Shown here: one piece after another, positions 17,518 through 26,680 of the stretch
Layout: every line of letters starts with the position of its first letter
Numbering within the stretch: the stretch's first letter is position 1
Origin: Pedobacter cryotolerans
GTDB lineage: Bacteria; Bacteroidota; Bacteroidia; Sphingobacteriales; Sphingobacteriaceae
NCBI RefSeq assembly: GCF_005116475.1
Contig: NZ_SWBO01000010.1
Span: forward strand, 1 to 64,000
Direction of reading: 5' to 3'
Length of the DNA stretch: 64,000 nucleotides
Notes under the pieces: generated by a model
What the model saw: only the letters and a program-made list of their open reading frames with translations
What the model was told of the DNA's origin: nothing
The model's database searches: none
Program-made: the position numbers and the translations under genes

Positions 17518-19008
17518 ATGCAAAATTTACTAACTGCTGCGCAAATGCAAAATATTGATGCTTATACAATTAAGCATACAAAAATTAAATCGGTTGATTT
17601 AATGGAGCAAGCTGCAAATGCATTTGTAAGCGCTTTTGCACAAGAATATGATAACAAAAATACAGGGATAGTTATTTTTTGCGGTTTAGGTAACAACGGT
17701 GGAGATGGTTTAGCCATAGCCAGATTATTATTGGCTAAAAACTATACAAATATTTCGATTTTTTTAACTCGTTTTGGTAGTAAGCAAAGCGATGATAATA
17801 AAGAAAACCTGAAACGTTTGCAAGAGATGAATTTCCAAGTTGAAGAAATAAACGATGTAAATGAAATAGAAATTATCAAACCAGATCTTATTATTGATGC
17901 TATTTTAGGTTCTGGATTAAACAAACCTTTAACAGATCAATACGCTGCTTTAGCAAAGCTGATTAATGATTTGGCGGTTAAAATTATTGCTGTTGATGTA
18001 CCAACTGGTTTTAAAACTGAAGGCGAAATCTTAGTAGATTATAATGGCGTAAAAGCCGATTTAGTAATCTGCTTTCAAAGGCCAAAAATTAACTTTTTCT
18101 TTCCAGAATCTTCAATAGCCATCAAACGATTTAAAGTGGTTGATATTGGTTTGGATGAAGCTTATATCAATACTCAACCTACAGATTATAAATTAATAAC
18201 AAGTGAGGATATTACAAAACTCATTAAACCACGAGTTCATTTTACCCACAAAGGCACTTATGGTCACGCATTATTAATTGCAGGCAATACCAATACTATG
18301 GGTGCAGCTTTGCTGTCTGCAAACGCATGTTTACGTGCGGGTGCTGGTTTAACAACAGTATGTTTGCCACAAAGTGGATTAACTGCCTTAAATATCACGA
18401 TGCCAGAGGCGATGGCTTTGCCACGTGAGCATGTTGATTTTAAAAGTCTCCATAAATACAATGCAATTGCAATTGGTCCAGGTTTAGGATTTGACGATGA
18501 TAATTTGATCATGCTTAAAAAAGTTATTGAGTTGCAAAAACCTTTGGTTGTAGATGCCGATGCAATTACCACGCTGAGTAATAACAAAAACTTGTTGAAA
18601 AACCTTTCACCTCAAACCATTTTAACACCACATGTAAAAGAGTTTGATCGGTTATTTGGTGACCATGAAAATTGGTGGCAAAGAGTACAAACTGCACAAA
18701 CAAAAGCTAAAGAATTAGGTATTGTTATTATTTTGAAAAACCAATATACTTTTATTTGTATGCCAACTGGCGAAATATGCATTAACCAAACAGGCAACCC
18801 TGCAATGGCTAGTGGCGGAATGGGAGATGTGTTGACTGGGATATTAGTTTCTTTACTTGCGCAAGGCCATGCAGCAAAAGAAGCAGCTATTTTAGGTGTT
18901 TATTTACATGGCAAAGCTGGCGATGAACTGGCAAAAGATAGTTTCTGCGTGTCGGCATCGCAAGTGGTCTTACAATTGCCTAAAACAATGAAAATGTCAA
19001 TGGACTAA
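17518..19008 (+). CDS. nnr: Bifunctional NAD(P)H-hydrate epimerase / ADP-dependent NAD(P)H-hydrate dehydratase
   Basis: 496 residues, two domains. The N-terminal YjeF_N epimerase (about 1-215) has CGLGNNGGDGLAIARLL. The C-terminal ribokinase-like dehydratase (about 235-490) has GTYGHALLIAGNTNTMGAALL and the nucleotide loop NPAMASGGMGDVLTGIL. It repairs hydrated NADH/NADPH: the epimerase interconverts R and S forms and the dehydratase restores the cofactor using ADP. Followed by element copy E, then a convergent anti-sigma gene. Confidence 0.95.
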   Translation: MQNLLTAAQMQNIDAYTIKHTKIKSVDLMEQAANAFVSAFAQEYDNKNTGIVIFCGLGNNGGDGLAIARLLLAKNYTNISIFLTRFGSKQSDDNKENLKRLQEMNFQVEEINDVNEIEIIKPDLIIDAILGSGLNKPLTDQYAALAKLINDLAVKIIAVDVPTGFKTEGEILVDYNGVKADLVICFQRPKINFFFPESSIAIKRFKVVDIGLDEAYINTQPTDYKLITSEDITKLIKPRVHFTHKGTYGHALLIAGNTNTMGAALLSANACLRAGAGLTTVCLPQSGLTALNITMPEAMALPREHVDFKSLHKYNAIAIGPGLGFDDDNLIMLKKVIELQKPLVVDADAITTLSNNKNLLKNLSPQTILTPHVKEFDRLFGDHENWWQRVQTAQTKAKELGIVIILKNQYTFICMPTGEICINQTGNPAMASGGMGDVLTGILVSLLAQGHAAKEAAILGVYLHGKAGDELAKDSFCVSASQVVLQLPKTMKMSMD

Positions 19009-19060
19009 TTTTTTGCACCTGCACAGCAAATTTTGTGATTTGCAATGTTTTAAGTTAAAT

Positions 19061-19174
19061 AGACCTCATAGAAGCGATATCTTTTTTTGCTGTCATCCTG
19101 AGCTTGTCGAAGGAAGCAAAAAAAATATAGCGAATAGCAGGACTACCATAAATAGTAGCAGCAATTTGCTCTTC
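19061..19174 (+). repeat. Structured dispersed element, copy E
   Basis: AGACCTC, loop strand ATAGAAGCGATATC, inner stem TTTTTTTGCT/AGCAAAAAAA (19082-19091 with 19115-19124), loop strand ATATAGCGAATAG, then CAGG (19138-19141); CCT/AGG of the outer stem pairs with one C-C mismatch. The 3' tail ends GCAGCAATTTGCTCTTC. The apex of the inner stem is exactly one copy of the dispersed ATCCTGAGCTTGTCGAAGGA repeat. It lies between nnr and the anti-sigma gene. Confidence 0.75.
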
Positions 19175-19193
19175 GAAAAAATCTGTAAAGCCC

Positions 19194-19236
19194 TTCGACT
19201 ACGCTCAGGATGACTCTGAATACGCTCAGGATGATG
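19194..19236. repeat. Dispersed CTTCGACTACGCTCAGGATGA repeat, one and a half copies
   Basis: CCCTTCGACTACGCTCAGGA followed by a shortened second copy (TACGCTCAGGATGATGA). This is the complement of the CCTGAGC(TTGT/GTAGT)CGAAGG family found at about ten places in the window. Confidence 0.7.
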
Positions 19237-19239
19237 AGA

Positions 19240-20064
19240 CTATATTGAAACGCCGCCCATTACCACCATTTTTTCCATGGTTGGGTTTACGCTACCGCCA
19301 ACAGGTTCAATAGTTACGGCAAAAGCTTGTGCTTTTTGAATGGTAACCATTTGTTGTACAGCTTCTTTAGTATTTTCTCCAAAAACACCTAAGCTTACTG
19401 GTTTACCGTCAACCAAAGCCCATAATTGGTATTCATGAGTTTTGTCAGTTTTTGGCAAATCCATTGCTGCGTGGTTAATTAAGATGTTTTTGTTCGTTTT
19501 ATTCCAATAAACAAGCATTTTAGCATCTGGCGAAGCAGCTACTCCAGCTAATTTAACTGTAGTCCACTCGTCTGTTTCGGTCATGTCTACTCTGTTTTGT
19601 AAACCAGAATTATCGAATTCTAATTTATTAACAGTTCTTGCAAATTGTTCATTATTGCTACTTAGCGTTGTAATTTGATCATTAGCAATAGTTAATTTAT
19701 TGTAAACAGAATATAATGCTGCTACACTAACAACCAATAACGCAACACAAGCAACTAATGCAAAGCGCAACGCTCTAATTTTGCTATCATTAGCTTGTTG
19801 GTAAAGTGGAACAATTTTAGGATCATTATCTTGTTGTTCTACACCAATTTCAGCCAAAATCTTCGCCTCTATATTTGCAGATGGCTTAATGGCATTTTCA
19901 AAAGCATAAGCCTCCATAGCAAGTTCAATTGCAGTAATCTCTGCCTTAACTTCTGGATGCTTTGCTGCCATAGCTTCAACTTCATTACATTCTGTTGCAG
20001 ATAACTGCCCTAAAACGTAAAGTTCAAGTATGCCTGATTCGATATATGCTTTTACTTCTTCCAC
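19240..20064 (-). CDS. Anti-sigma factor, RskA type
   Basis: 274 residues. The N-terminal cytoplasmic part (SGILELYVLGQLSATECNEVEAMA) is the anti-sigma helix bundle without a zinc motif. One membrane helix, FALVACVALLVVSVAALYSVY, lies near residues 101-121, followed by a short coiled stretch and the extracytoplasmic RskA domain (EYQLWALVDGKPVSLGVF). It should hold the ECF sigma factor encoded one base upstream until a signal in the periplasm releases it. Confidence 0.9.
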   Translation of the reverse strand: MEEVKAYIESGILELYVLGQLSATECNEVEAMAAKHPEVKAEITAIELAMEAYAFENAIKPSANIEAKILAEIGVEQQDNDPKIVPLYQQANDSKIRALRFALVACVALLVVSVAALYSVYNKLTIANDQITTLSSNNEQFARTVNKLEFDNSGLQNRVDMTETDEWTTVKLAGVAASPDAKMLVYWNKTNKNILINHAAMDLPKTDKTHEYQLWALVDGKPVSLGVFGENTKEAVQQMVTIQKAQAFAVTIEPVGGSVNPTMEKMVVMGGVSI

Positions 20065-20065
20065 C

Positions 20066-20617
20066 TCAATTAAATTTTTTCCTTAACTCTAAAATCGCCA
20101 TTCTTACGCGAGTTTTTACCGTGCCTAATGGTAAGTTTAATTCTTCTGCAGCTTCTACATGCGTATATCCTTTAAAATATACCATATCTAAAACATCTTT
20201 AAAGTCTGGTTTAAGTTTGGTAACCAGTTCTTTTAAGCCTAAAGTATCCGCATTAAAACTCACCTTCTTTTGCTCGTCAATGAAACTTACGTTATTTTCT
20301 ATATCTTGGTTTTTGTTAGCGTTTTTAAAATCTTTCGACCTCAATTTATCTATAGACAGATTTCGGGCAATGTTCATCATCCATGTAAATAACCTACCTT
20401 TCGATGGATCATAACTACCTGCAGAATTCCAAATTTTTAAAAAAGTTTCTTGCAAAAGATCTTCTGCAACTTCGGTTTGAAGCACTATACGAGAAATAAC
20501 GCCAAGTAAAGCTCCAGAATACATATCGTATAATGCTTTAATTGCTACGGTATCCTGGCTTTTTAGGGCGTTAACCAGTTCGTCTTCAGATAAGGATATT
20601 TTTTTTGTTGTTGCCAA
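20066..20617 (-). CDS. ECF RNA polymerase sigma factor (SigK-like)
   Basis: About 183 residues. Region 2 holds AEDLLQETFLKIWNSAGSYD and GRLFTWMMNIARNLSIDKLRS; region 4 holds YTHVEAAEELNLPLGTVKTRV. No ATG precedes region 2. The preferred start is the TTG at 20617 (MATTKKISLSED); an upstream TTG at 20635 would add six residues but overlaps a TATATTCG -7-like box. Paired with the RskA-type anti-sigma factor one base downstream; such pairs are normally autoregulated. Confidence 0.9.
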   Translation of the reverse strand: MATTKKISLSEDELVNALKSQDTVAIKALYDMYSGALLGVISRIVLQTEVAEDLLQETFLKIWNSAGSYDPSKGRLFTWMMNIARNLSIDKLRSKDFKNANKNQDIENNVSFIDEQKKVSFNADTLGLKELVTKLKPDFKDVLDMVYFKGYTHVEAAEELNLPLGTVKTRVRMAILELRKKFN

Positions 20618-20679
20618 GTTTACGAATATACACAACTAAAACACGTAATTACAAATTTTGTTTGTTACAACGCTAAGTT

Positions 20680-21561
20680 TTAAAAATCAAATAAATGTTT
20701 TTCTGCATGGTATGATGATCTCACCAAAGGACCACTCTCTACATAGCGTAAACCTTTTGCTAAACCAATTTCCTTGTATTTTGCAAATTGGTCTGGGTGT
20801 ATCCAATCTACCACAGGGTGATGGTTTCTTGTAGGTTGTAAATATTGTCCTAAAGTTAATATATGAACACCATTAGTTACCAAATCATCCATAGCTTCCA
20901 GCACATCATCTTCGGTTTCGCCTAAGCCTAACATAATGCCTGTTTTGGTGCGCAAACCAAATTCAGAAATACGTTTTAAAGCCTCTAAACTTCTGTCGTA
21001 TTTTGCTTGTATACGAACTTGTTTAGTTAAACGCCTAACGGTTTCAACATTATGACTCATTACTTCTGGGCGTTCTTCTAAAACACGGTATAAATTATCC
21101 CACTGCCCTTTAAAGTCTGGGATCAACGTTTCTAAAGTTGTAGTTGGACTTTCGCGTCTTATAGCTTGTAAAGTTTCTGCCCAAATAATAGAGCCACCGT
21201 CTTTTAAATCATCGCGATCTACCGAAGTAATCACACAATGTTTTACATTCATCAGTTTTACTGAATTGGCAATTCTGTTTGGTTCATCTGTATCCACAGC
21301 CAAAGGGCGGCCAGTTGCTACAGCACAAAAAGAGCAAGAACGCGTGCAAATATTACCTAAAATCATGAATGTAGCCGTACCTGCACCCCAACATTCGCCC
21401 ATATTTGGGCAATTACCACTTTCGCAAATGGTGTGTAATTTATGGGTGTCAACCAGACTTCGCACTTGGGCATATTCTTTACCAACGGGTAATTTAACCC
21501 TTAACCAATCTGGTTTACGAGGTTTGTCTGTAACAGCAGCTACTACAGGAAGTTCAATCAT
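20680..21561 (-). CDS. lipA: Lipoyl synthase
   Basis: 293 residues. The auxiliary cluster motif [13 protein letters not shown] near residue 45 and the radical-SAM motif [10 protein letters not shown] near residue 72 are both present, as is the C-terminal [14 protein letters not shown] serine block that ligates the auxiliary cluster. It inserts two sulfurs into octanoyl groups on lipoyl-dependent enzymes. Here it may support the H protein of the glycine cleavage system that works with GcvP, encoded elsewhere in the window. Confidence 0.96.
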   Translation of the reverse strand: MIELPVVAAVTDKPRKPDWLRVKLPVGKEYAQVRSLVDTHKLHTICESGNCPNMGECWGAGTATFMILGNICTRSCSFCAVATGRPLAVDTDEPNRIANSVKLMNVKHCVITSVDRDDLKDGGSIIWAETLQAIRRESPTTTLETLIPDFKGQWDNLYRVLEERPEVMSHNVETVRRLTKQVRIQAKYDRSLEALKRISEFGLRTKTGIMLGLGETEDDVLEAMDDLVTNGVHILTLGQYLQPTRNHHPVVDWIHPDQFAKYKEIGLAKGLRYVESGPLVRSSYHAEKHLFDF

Positions 21562-21645
21562 GTTGCAAAGTTACATATTAGGATTGAAATGTTGCAACCT
21601 TGAAATGTTTGAAGGTTGTAATGTTTTACGCCAAAATAATTATTA

Positions 21646-21742
21646 GAAAAGCAATTGCTGTACAATTTTTAATGTCAGTCCTTCTTTTCGTTACAATTTT
21701 TTGAAGCTTCGCAACAAAAAGATTTCCACTTCAATAAGGTTT
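21646..21742 (-). repeat. Structured dispersed element, copy F
   Basis: Minus strand: AAACCTT, loop strand ATTGAAGTGGAAATC, short inner hairpin (TTTTTG/CAAAAA), loop strand TTGTAACGAAAAG, AAGG, and 3' tail ending CAGCAATTGCTTTTC. The outer stem is CCTT/AAGG (plus-strand 21736-21739 with 21680-21683), a fourth pairing combination that changes the terminal pair to T-A while staying complementary. It lies between the divergent lipA and DUF389 genes. Confidence 0.75.
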
Positions 21743-21843
21743 AGGTGGATAATATTTTGCAGATAATGAGAAATTGTAGAACCGCAATAAATTTCAAAAA
21801 TTTAATTGTTGGTGCTCAAAACTTCATTTTGTATGTTTACCTT

Positions 21844-23145
21844 ATGATCAGATACATAAACTACCTATTTAACCTTCACAGAGGAGAAGATAGTAAAGAG
21901 AAAACCTTGCAGAATGTAAGAAACAATATCTCTTTTGCTGGCGCTAATCTTTGGATTTTGGCTTGTGCTATCTTAATTGCATCAGTAGGTTTAAACGTTA
22001 ATTCTACAGCAGTAATTATTGGGGCCATGTTAATCTCTCCGTTAATGGGCCCAATTGTAGGTTCTGGTTTTGCTTTGGGCACCTTCGATTTTGATTTGTT
22101 AAAAAAAGCCTTAAAAAATTTACTTATCGCTACAGTTGCAAGTTTGGTAGTATCTACTGTGTACTTTTATGTTAGTCCGTTTAAAGATGTACAATCTGAA
22201 TTATTAGCCAGAACATCGCCTAACATTTACGATATTTTAATTGCTTTTTTTGGTGGTTTAGTTGGTGTTATTGCAGTTACACGAGTTGAAAAAGGAAATC
22301 CAATACCAGGTGTTGCAATTGCTACTGCTTTAATGCCTCCGCTTTGTACTGCAGGCTATGGTTTGGCAACTGGTCAGCTTAACTTTTTTTTAGGTGCTTT
22401 CTTTCTATATAGTATCAACTGCGTTTTTATCTGTATTGCAACTTATGTAATTGTTAAGTTTTTAAAATATCCGCCCAAAAAACAGGTTGATAGAAGACAT
22501 CAACGTCAGGTAAAATATGCCATTACCATTTTAACAATTATAATGCTGGTACCGAGTACTTATTTTGCTTATTCGCTATACAAAGAACAAAAGTATATAC
22601 AAGCGGTAAATAATTTTATAAATGATGAATTGGTAGCAACCGGCAATACCATTGTTTACAAAAAAACAGATTATAAAAGCAAGGTACTTGAATTAGCTTT
22701 TTTAGATCATCGTTTTACAGCTGCAGAAATAAAAGAGCTGAATCAGAAAATGAAATTTTACGGTTTAAATCAAACTAAAATAATCATAAAGCAAGATTCT
22801 ACAGATAATATTCAGGTTTTAAGAAATAGCATTTTAAATGAAATTAAAGGCAAAGATGAAATGCTTGATGTGAACGAATCAAGAATTAAGTTATTGGAAG
22901 CAGAATTGGCAAAAAATAATTATAACAATGCTCAAATGTTAAACGAAGCCAAAATTATATTTCCGAGTATTTCGTCAATTTCGATAGCAAATCATACCTT
23001 TAATTACACAAAAGACAGTTCCTCGACTTTTCCAATTGCTGTTTACAAATCTAAAACCTCATTAAAAAGCCCCGATAAGGATAAATTTGAAAGCTGGTTA
23101 AAAGAGCGATTGGGAGTGCCAAAAGTGTTGGTGCTTAGCGAGTAG
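21844..23145 (+). CDS. DUF389 family membrane protein
   Basis: About 433 residues from the ATG at 21844. The open frame extends upstream to a GTG at 21745, but that overlaps element copy F and adds residues unlike the family. The DUF389 core is VGLNVNSTAVIIGAMLISPLMGPIVGSGFALG followed by further helices (GVAIATALMPPLCTAGYGLATG). The C-terminal third is soluble, with a possible coiled stretch. Function unknown; homologues are often called TIGR00341. A TATGTTTA box lies just before the chosen start. Confidence 0.82.
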   Translation: MIRYINYLFNLHRGEDSKEKTLQNVRNNISFAGANLWILACAILIASVGLNVNSTAVIIGAMLISPLMGPIVGSGFALGTFDFDLLKKALKNLLIATVASLVVSTVYFYVSPFKDVQSELLARTSPNIYDILIAFFGGLVGVIAVTRVEKGNPIPGVAIATALMPPLCTAGYGLATGQLNFFLGAFFLYSINCVFICIATYVIVKFLKYPPKKQVDRRHQRQVKYAITILTIIMLVPSTYFAYSLYKEQKYIQAVNNFINDELVATGNTIVYKKTDYKSKVLELAFLDHRFTAAEIKELNQKMKFYGLNQTKIIIKQDSTDNIQVLRNSILNEIKGKDEMLDVNESRIKLLEAELAKNNYNNAQMLNEAKIIFPSISSISIANHTFNYTKDSSSTFPIAVYKSKTSLKSPDKDKFESWLKERLGVPKVLVLSE

Positions 23146-23187
23146 AATGATTTAATTTTATCGGCAGTAGTTTTCAAACCAATTAAT

Positions 23188-23195
23188 TATATTTG
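23188..23195 (+). promoter_or_regulatory. Probable -7 promoter box for mqo
   Basis: TATATTTG fits TAnnTTTG, 77 bases before the mqo ATG. No clear -33 element was seen. Confidence 0.4.
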
Positions 23196-23272
23196 TACCA
23201 TCTCCCCAAATATTAAATTTGTAGCTCGGAATTAAGAAACAAACCCTTTAAATAAAGGCTTAGCAATGTTTT

Positions 23273-24790
23273 ATGAGCAAAAATAAAAAGACGGTTGTAG
23301 AAACCGACGCTGATGTAATTTTAATAGGTGCAGGTATCATGAGCGCCACACTTGGTTTAATTTTAAAAGAGTTAGAACCAAATTTAAGCATCGAAATTTA
23401 CGAACGTTTAGATATTGCTGCCGCAGAAAGTTCTGATGCATGGAATAATGCTGGCACAGGGCATTCGGCTTTTTGCGAGCTAAACTATACTCCTCAAAAA
23501 AAAGACGGTTCTGTTGATATCAATAAAGCGGTACAAATTGCGGAAGCTTTTGAAGTTTCTAAACAATTTTGGGCTTATATGGTTCAAAAACAGATGGTTT
23601 CTGATCCGAATTTGTTCATCAAAAATATTCCACATTTAAGTTTTGTTTGGGGTAAAAAAAATGTAGAGTTTTTAAAAACTAGATATAATTCGCTAACAAC
23701 TTGTAATCTATTTGCAGATATGGAGTATACTGAAGATCCGGGGGTAATTAACCAATGGGCACCTTTAGTTATGGATGGTAGATCTAAAAAAGAAAAAGTT
23801 GCAGCAACCAAAATGGAGATAGGTACCGATGTAAACTTTGGCTCGCTTACTAGAGAAATGTTTAGCTATTTAAGTAAACAAGATAATGTAAGCTTAAATT
23901 TTCACCACGAAATTCGTGAACTCGATAAATTACCAAGTGGCAATTGGAGCATAAAAGTTAAAAACTTAGAAACTGGTAAAAAAACTAAACGTAGTGCCAA
24001 ATTTGTATTTATTGGTGCTGGAGGTGGTTCATTACCGCTGCTAGAAAAATCTGATATCCCAGAAGGAAAAGGTTTTGGAGGTTTCCCTGTTAGCGGCCAA
24101 TGGTTAAAATGTACCAATGAAGAGGTAATCGCAAAACACCATTCAAAAGTTTATGGTAAAGCTGCAGTTGGCGCACCGCCTATGTCTGTACCTCATTTAG
24201 ATACACGAATTATCAATGGAAAACAAGCTTTGCTTTTTGGTCCGTATGCAGGTTTTTCTACCAAATTCTTAAAAAATGGTTCGTTTTTAGATTTGCCGCT
24301 ATCAATTAAGTTCAACAATATCCGGCCTATGATTTCTGCAGGATTAAAAAACATAGATTTAACAAAATACTTAATCGAACAAGTTCGCCAATCTCCAGAA
24401 GATCGGTTTAAAGCTTTAAAAGAGTATCTGCCAGATGCAAAATTTGAAGATTGGGAGTTGGAATATGCCGGACAGCGTGTACAAGTAATTAAAAAGAAAG
24501 CTAGCGGAGGAGGTATTTTAGAATTTGGTACCGAAGTGGTAAGCGCTGCAGATGGCTCTATTGCAGCATTATTGGGCGCTTCGCCAGGCGCTTCAACTGC
24601 AGTATCAATTATGTTAGATTTACTGGATCGTTGCTTTAAAACTAAATTGCAAACTGCAGAATGGCAAACTAAAATTAGAACAATGATACCAACTTACGGA
24701 GAAAATTTAGCAGATAACGATGTGCTTTGCAAAGAAACTAGAGCAAAAACATCAGCTGTGCTAAAATTAAATAGCGTGGTAGAGGGTTAA
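23273..24790 (+). CDS. mqo: Malate:quinone oxidoreductase
   Basis: 505 residues, full length. FAD-binding LIGAGIMSATLGLIL (about residues 16-30) and the family-typical SSDAWNNAGTGHSAFCELNYT (about 52-72) are present, as is the C-terminal ALLGASPGASTAVSIMLDLL. It is a peripheral membrane flavoenzyme that oxidises malate to oxaloacetate and reduces menaquinone, replacing or complementing soluble malate dehydrogenase. Monocistronic; followed by a palindromic repeat. Confidence 0.96.
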   Translation: MSKNKKTVVETDADVILIGAGIMSATLGLILKELEPNLSIEIYERLDIAAAESSDAWNNAGTGHSAFCELNYTPQKKDGSVDINKAVQIAEAFEVSKQFWAYMVQKQMVSDPNLFIKNIPHLSFVWGKKNVEFLKTRYNSLTTCNLFADMEYTEDPGVINQWAPLVMDGRSKKEKVAATKMEIGTDVNFGSLTREMFSYLSKQDNVSLNFHHEIRELDKLPSGNWSIKVKNLETGKKTKRSAKFVFIGAGGGSLPLLEKSDIPEGKGFGGFPVSGQWLKCTNEEVIAKHHSKVYGKAAVGAPPMSVPHLDTRIINGKQALLFGPYAGFSTKFLKNGSFLDLPLSIKFNNIRPMISAGLKNIDLTKYLIEQVRQSPEDRFKALKEYLPDAKFEDWELEYAGQRVQVIKKKASGGGILEFGTEVVSAADGSIAALLGASPGASTAVSIMLDLLDRCFKTKLQTAEWQTKIRTMIPTYGENLADNDVLCKETRAKTSAVLKLNSVVEG

Positions 24791-24800
24791 TCTTGTAAGT

Positions 24801-24870
24801 TGTCAGTCTGAGCATAGTCGAAGACTTCTTAAATAAATCAAAAAATCCTTCGACTACGCTCAGGATGACA
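24801..24870. repeat. Facing pair of the CCTGAGC...CGAAGG repeat forming a long hairpin
   Basis: GTCTGAGCATAGTCGAAG and CTTCGACTACGCTCAGGATG face each other across about 25 AT-rich bases, between the convergent mqo and ytxJ genes. The pair could act as a bidirectional terminator; a T-run follows on the plus strand. Confidence 0.7.
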
Positions 24871-24888
24871 TTTTTGATTTATGAAGAA

Positions 24889-25221
24889 TTACGCTACAAT
24901 GCTTTCTGCAATTTCATCAGCAGAAATATCACTGTGTGAAGCATCGAAAATGCATTCGCCATCTTTAATTAAAAGCACTTGTGGTGATTCATGATGAACC
25001 TGGAAAAGTTCAGCAATTTGCGCAGAAATATCGCGGTGCGCAATTAAATCTAAAAAGTACAATGCTGTATTTTCAGGGATCACATCCCAATCTGATTCGA
25101 AACCTCTTTTAGCCATTAAACTAACCGAGCAACGTGTGCTGTGTTTAAAAATAACACTATATCCACTTTGTTTTTTTATTTCATCTAACTGAGCTGTATC
25201 AGTAAGGCTTGTCCATTGCAT
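24889..25221 (-). CDS. ytxJ: Bacilliredoxin-like protein YtxJ
   Basis: 110 residues, thioredoxin-like. A single Cys lies in FKHSTRCSVSLMAKRGFESDW (about residue 31), and HHESPQVLLIKDG is the usual cis-Pro region. YtxJ (BrxC) proteins reduce or carry bacillithiol mixed disulfides. YpdA, the candidate reductase of this system, is encoded at 36237. The start overlaps an excellent GGAG site that lies inside the end of the small lipoprotein gene just upstream. Confidence 0.85.
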   Translation of the reverse strand: MQWTSLTDTAQLDEIKKQSGYSVIFKHSTRCSVSLMAKRGFESDWDVIPENTALYFLDLIAHRDISAQIAELFQVHHESPQVLLIKDGECIFDASHSDISADEIAESIVA

Positions 25222-25224
25222 ATA

Positions 25225-25344
25225 TTATCTCCTTCTTTTTCCCTCTGGGTAAGAGCTATAAGCAGGGCAAAGGCGAGATGAGCATGATTCTAGTACTGCG
25301 ATAGCGCAGAAAACAAATAACAATAGAATAGCTACTTTTTTCAT
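25225..25344 (-). CDS. Small cysteine-containing lipoprotein-like peptide (39 residues)
   Basis: The ORF runs from ATG at 25344 to TAA at 25225: MKKVAILLLFVFCAIAVLES, then CSSRLCPAYSSYP and a basic tail. A short positively charged and hydrophobic signal is followed by a Cys at residue 21 in a lipobox-like setting (Glu at -2 is atypical), so a tiny outer-layer lipoprotein is likely. I believe similar CPAY peptides recur in Sphingobacteriaceae but could not check. Its last codons contain the GGAG ribosome site of ytxJ, implying translational coupling. Confidence 0.65.
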   Translation of the reverse strand: MKKVAILLLFVFCAIAVLESCSSRLCPAYSSYPEGKRRR

Positions 25345-25401
25345 CGATTTTGAGTTGGTTTATAGCTCTAAATTACAAATTTTATTGAATAACAAGCAAG
25401 C

Positions 25402-25896
25402 TTATGAAATTGTTGCAGAAAAATCTGCCATTTTTAAGGCAGTTATAGCTGCTTCATCTCCTTTATTGCCGTGTTTGCCTCCAGCTCTGTCTAACGCTTG
25501 TTGCTCATCGTTGGTGGTTAAAACGCCAAAAATTACTGGTTTGCTATATTTAATGCCAACATTGGTAATGCCATTAGCTACCGCTTCGCAAATAAAATCG
25601 AAATGTTTAGTATCTCCTTGGATTACGCAACCCAAACAAATCACCGCATCAACGTTTGTTTTTTTGTGTAAAATAATTTCTGCGGCTCCTGGCAATTCAA
25701 AACTTCCTGGTACCGGAAAAGAGCTAATATTTTCTTCCTTTACACCATGTTGAATTAAAGTATCATAAGCGCCTTGGTAAAGTGCTCCGGTTATATTTGC
25801 ATTCCATTCTGCCACAGCTATTGCAAATTTATAATTCTCGCCATTCGGGATAGTTGTATGCGAAAAATCGGATAGGTTTTTAAGATGTGAAGCCAT
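25402..25896 (-). CDS. ribH: 6,7-dimethyl-8-ribityllumazine synthase
   Basis: 164 residues. The AEWNANITGALYQGA segment, VPGSFELPGAAEIIL (about residues 61-75), and CLGCVIQGDTKHFDFICEAVA with the catalytic His in the DTKHFDF motif (about 96-103) identify RibH. It condenses ribitylaminouracil with dihydroxybutanone phosphate in the penultimate step of riboflavin synthesis. It lies downstream of the TPR gene on the same strand, but a terminator separates them. Confidence 0.96.
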   Translation of the reverse strand: MASHLKNLSDFSHTTIPNGENYKFAIAVAEWNANITGALYQGAYDTLIQHGVKEENISSFPVPGSFELPGAAEIILHKKTNVDAVICLGCVIQGDTKHFDFICEAVANGITNVGIKYSKPVIFGVLTTNDEQQALDRAGGKHGNKGDEAAITALKMADFSATIS

Positions 25897-25961
25897 TCTA
25901 CAAAAGTAAACTATATGTTGTAAAGTTGAGTTGTTGGAAAGTTGAAATGTTAATTTGGCGC

Positions 25962-25992
25962 AAAAAAAAGACTCTGCGATAACAGAGTCTTT
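25962..25992 (-). terminator. Rho-independent terminator of the TPR gene
   Basis: On the minus strand AAAGACTCTG pairs with CAGAGTCTTT around a six-base loop, followed by a T-run (plus-strand A-run at 25962-25967), directly downstream of the 26012-26680 gene. Confidence 0.85.
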
Positions 25993-26011
25993 AAATCCGC
26001 AATGCGGAAAA

Positions 26012-26680
26012 TTATTTTACCTGAGCTTGTGCTCTTGCAATATACTCATCAATCATTGCAGCTTCTTGGCTTTCAGGATATTGAGTTTTGATTTTTGTAT
26101 AAGCTTCTTCTGCAGATTTAAAATCTTTTTGAGTTTCGTAAACCAAACCTAATTTTTTAAGAAACATTGGCGAAGTAAATTTATTGCTCGCTTTATCTGC
26201 TGCTTTTTTATAGTAAGTTGCTGCTTGGTTAAAGTCTTTCAGTTCGCTGTAAGCATCACCTAATAAACCTAAAGCCAAAGGATCAGCTACCGGACTGCCA
26301 GTTGCCGAATATTTTCCTAAAGCTTCTGTAGCTTTTTTGTATTCTCCTTTGCGTAAATAAATACCGCCTAAGTAAAGGTTTGCTAGGTTAGCAGATTTTG
26401 TATTTTCATACTCATCAGCAATTTTTTCTAATCCAGGGTAGTTTGCTTCGCCATTAATTGCTTTGTTGGCTAAAGAATCTACACCTACATATTGCTCTGC
26501 TTTAAACATTGCAGCCGCAGCCTCATTTGCACGATTTGGAAGATAAGAGTAAAAATAATAAACCGCAATAGCTGCTAATGCAAGTATCGCAACGCCTATA
26601 AATAATAAGCTTTTGCCATTTTCTTCTAAAAAACCACCTTTTCTAACTGGTTGCGTTACTGTTTTATCTGTTGTAGACAT
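26012..26680 (-). CDS. Membrane-anchored tetratricopeptide repeat protein
   Basis: 222 residues. One N-terminal membrane helix (LLFIGVAILALAAIAVYYFYSYL, about 26-48), then about four TPR units visible as ANLYLGGIYLRKGEYKKATE, LGLLGDAYSELKDFNQAATY and LKKLGLVYETQKDFKSAEEA. The layout resembles YfgM-type proteins (N-terminal anchor with exported TPRs). Likely a scaffold for envelope proteins; no partner is obvious from the neighbourhood. Confidence 0.85.
   Translation of the reverse strand: MSTTDKTVTQPVRKGGFLEENGKSLLFIGVAILALAAIAVYYFYSYLPNRANEAAAAMFKAEQYVGVDSLANKAINGEANYPGLEKIADEYENTKSANLANLYLGGIYLRKGEYKKATEALGKYSATGSPVADPLALGLLGDAYSELKDFNQAATYYKKAADKASNKFTSPMFLKKLGLVYETQKDFKSAEEAYTKIKTQYPESQEAAMIDEYIARAQAQVK

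Noticed and set aside
19013-19213. 66-codon ORF after nnr
   Set aside because: It lies inside element copy E and CCTGAGC-type repeats.
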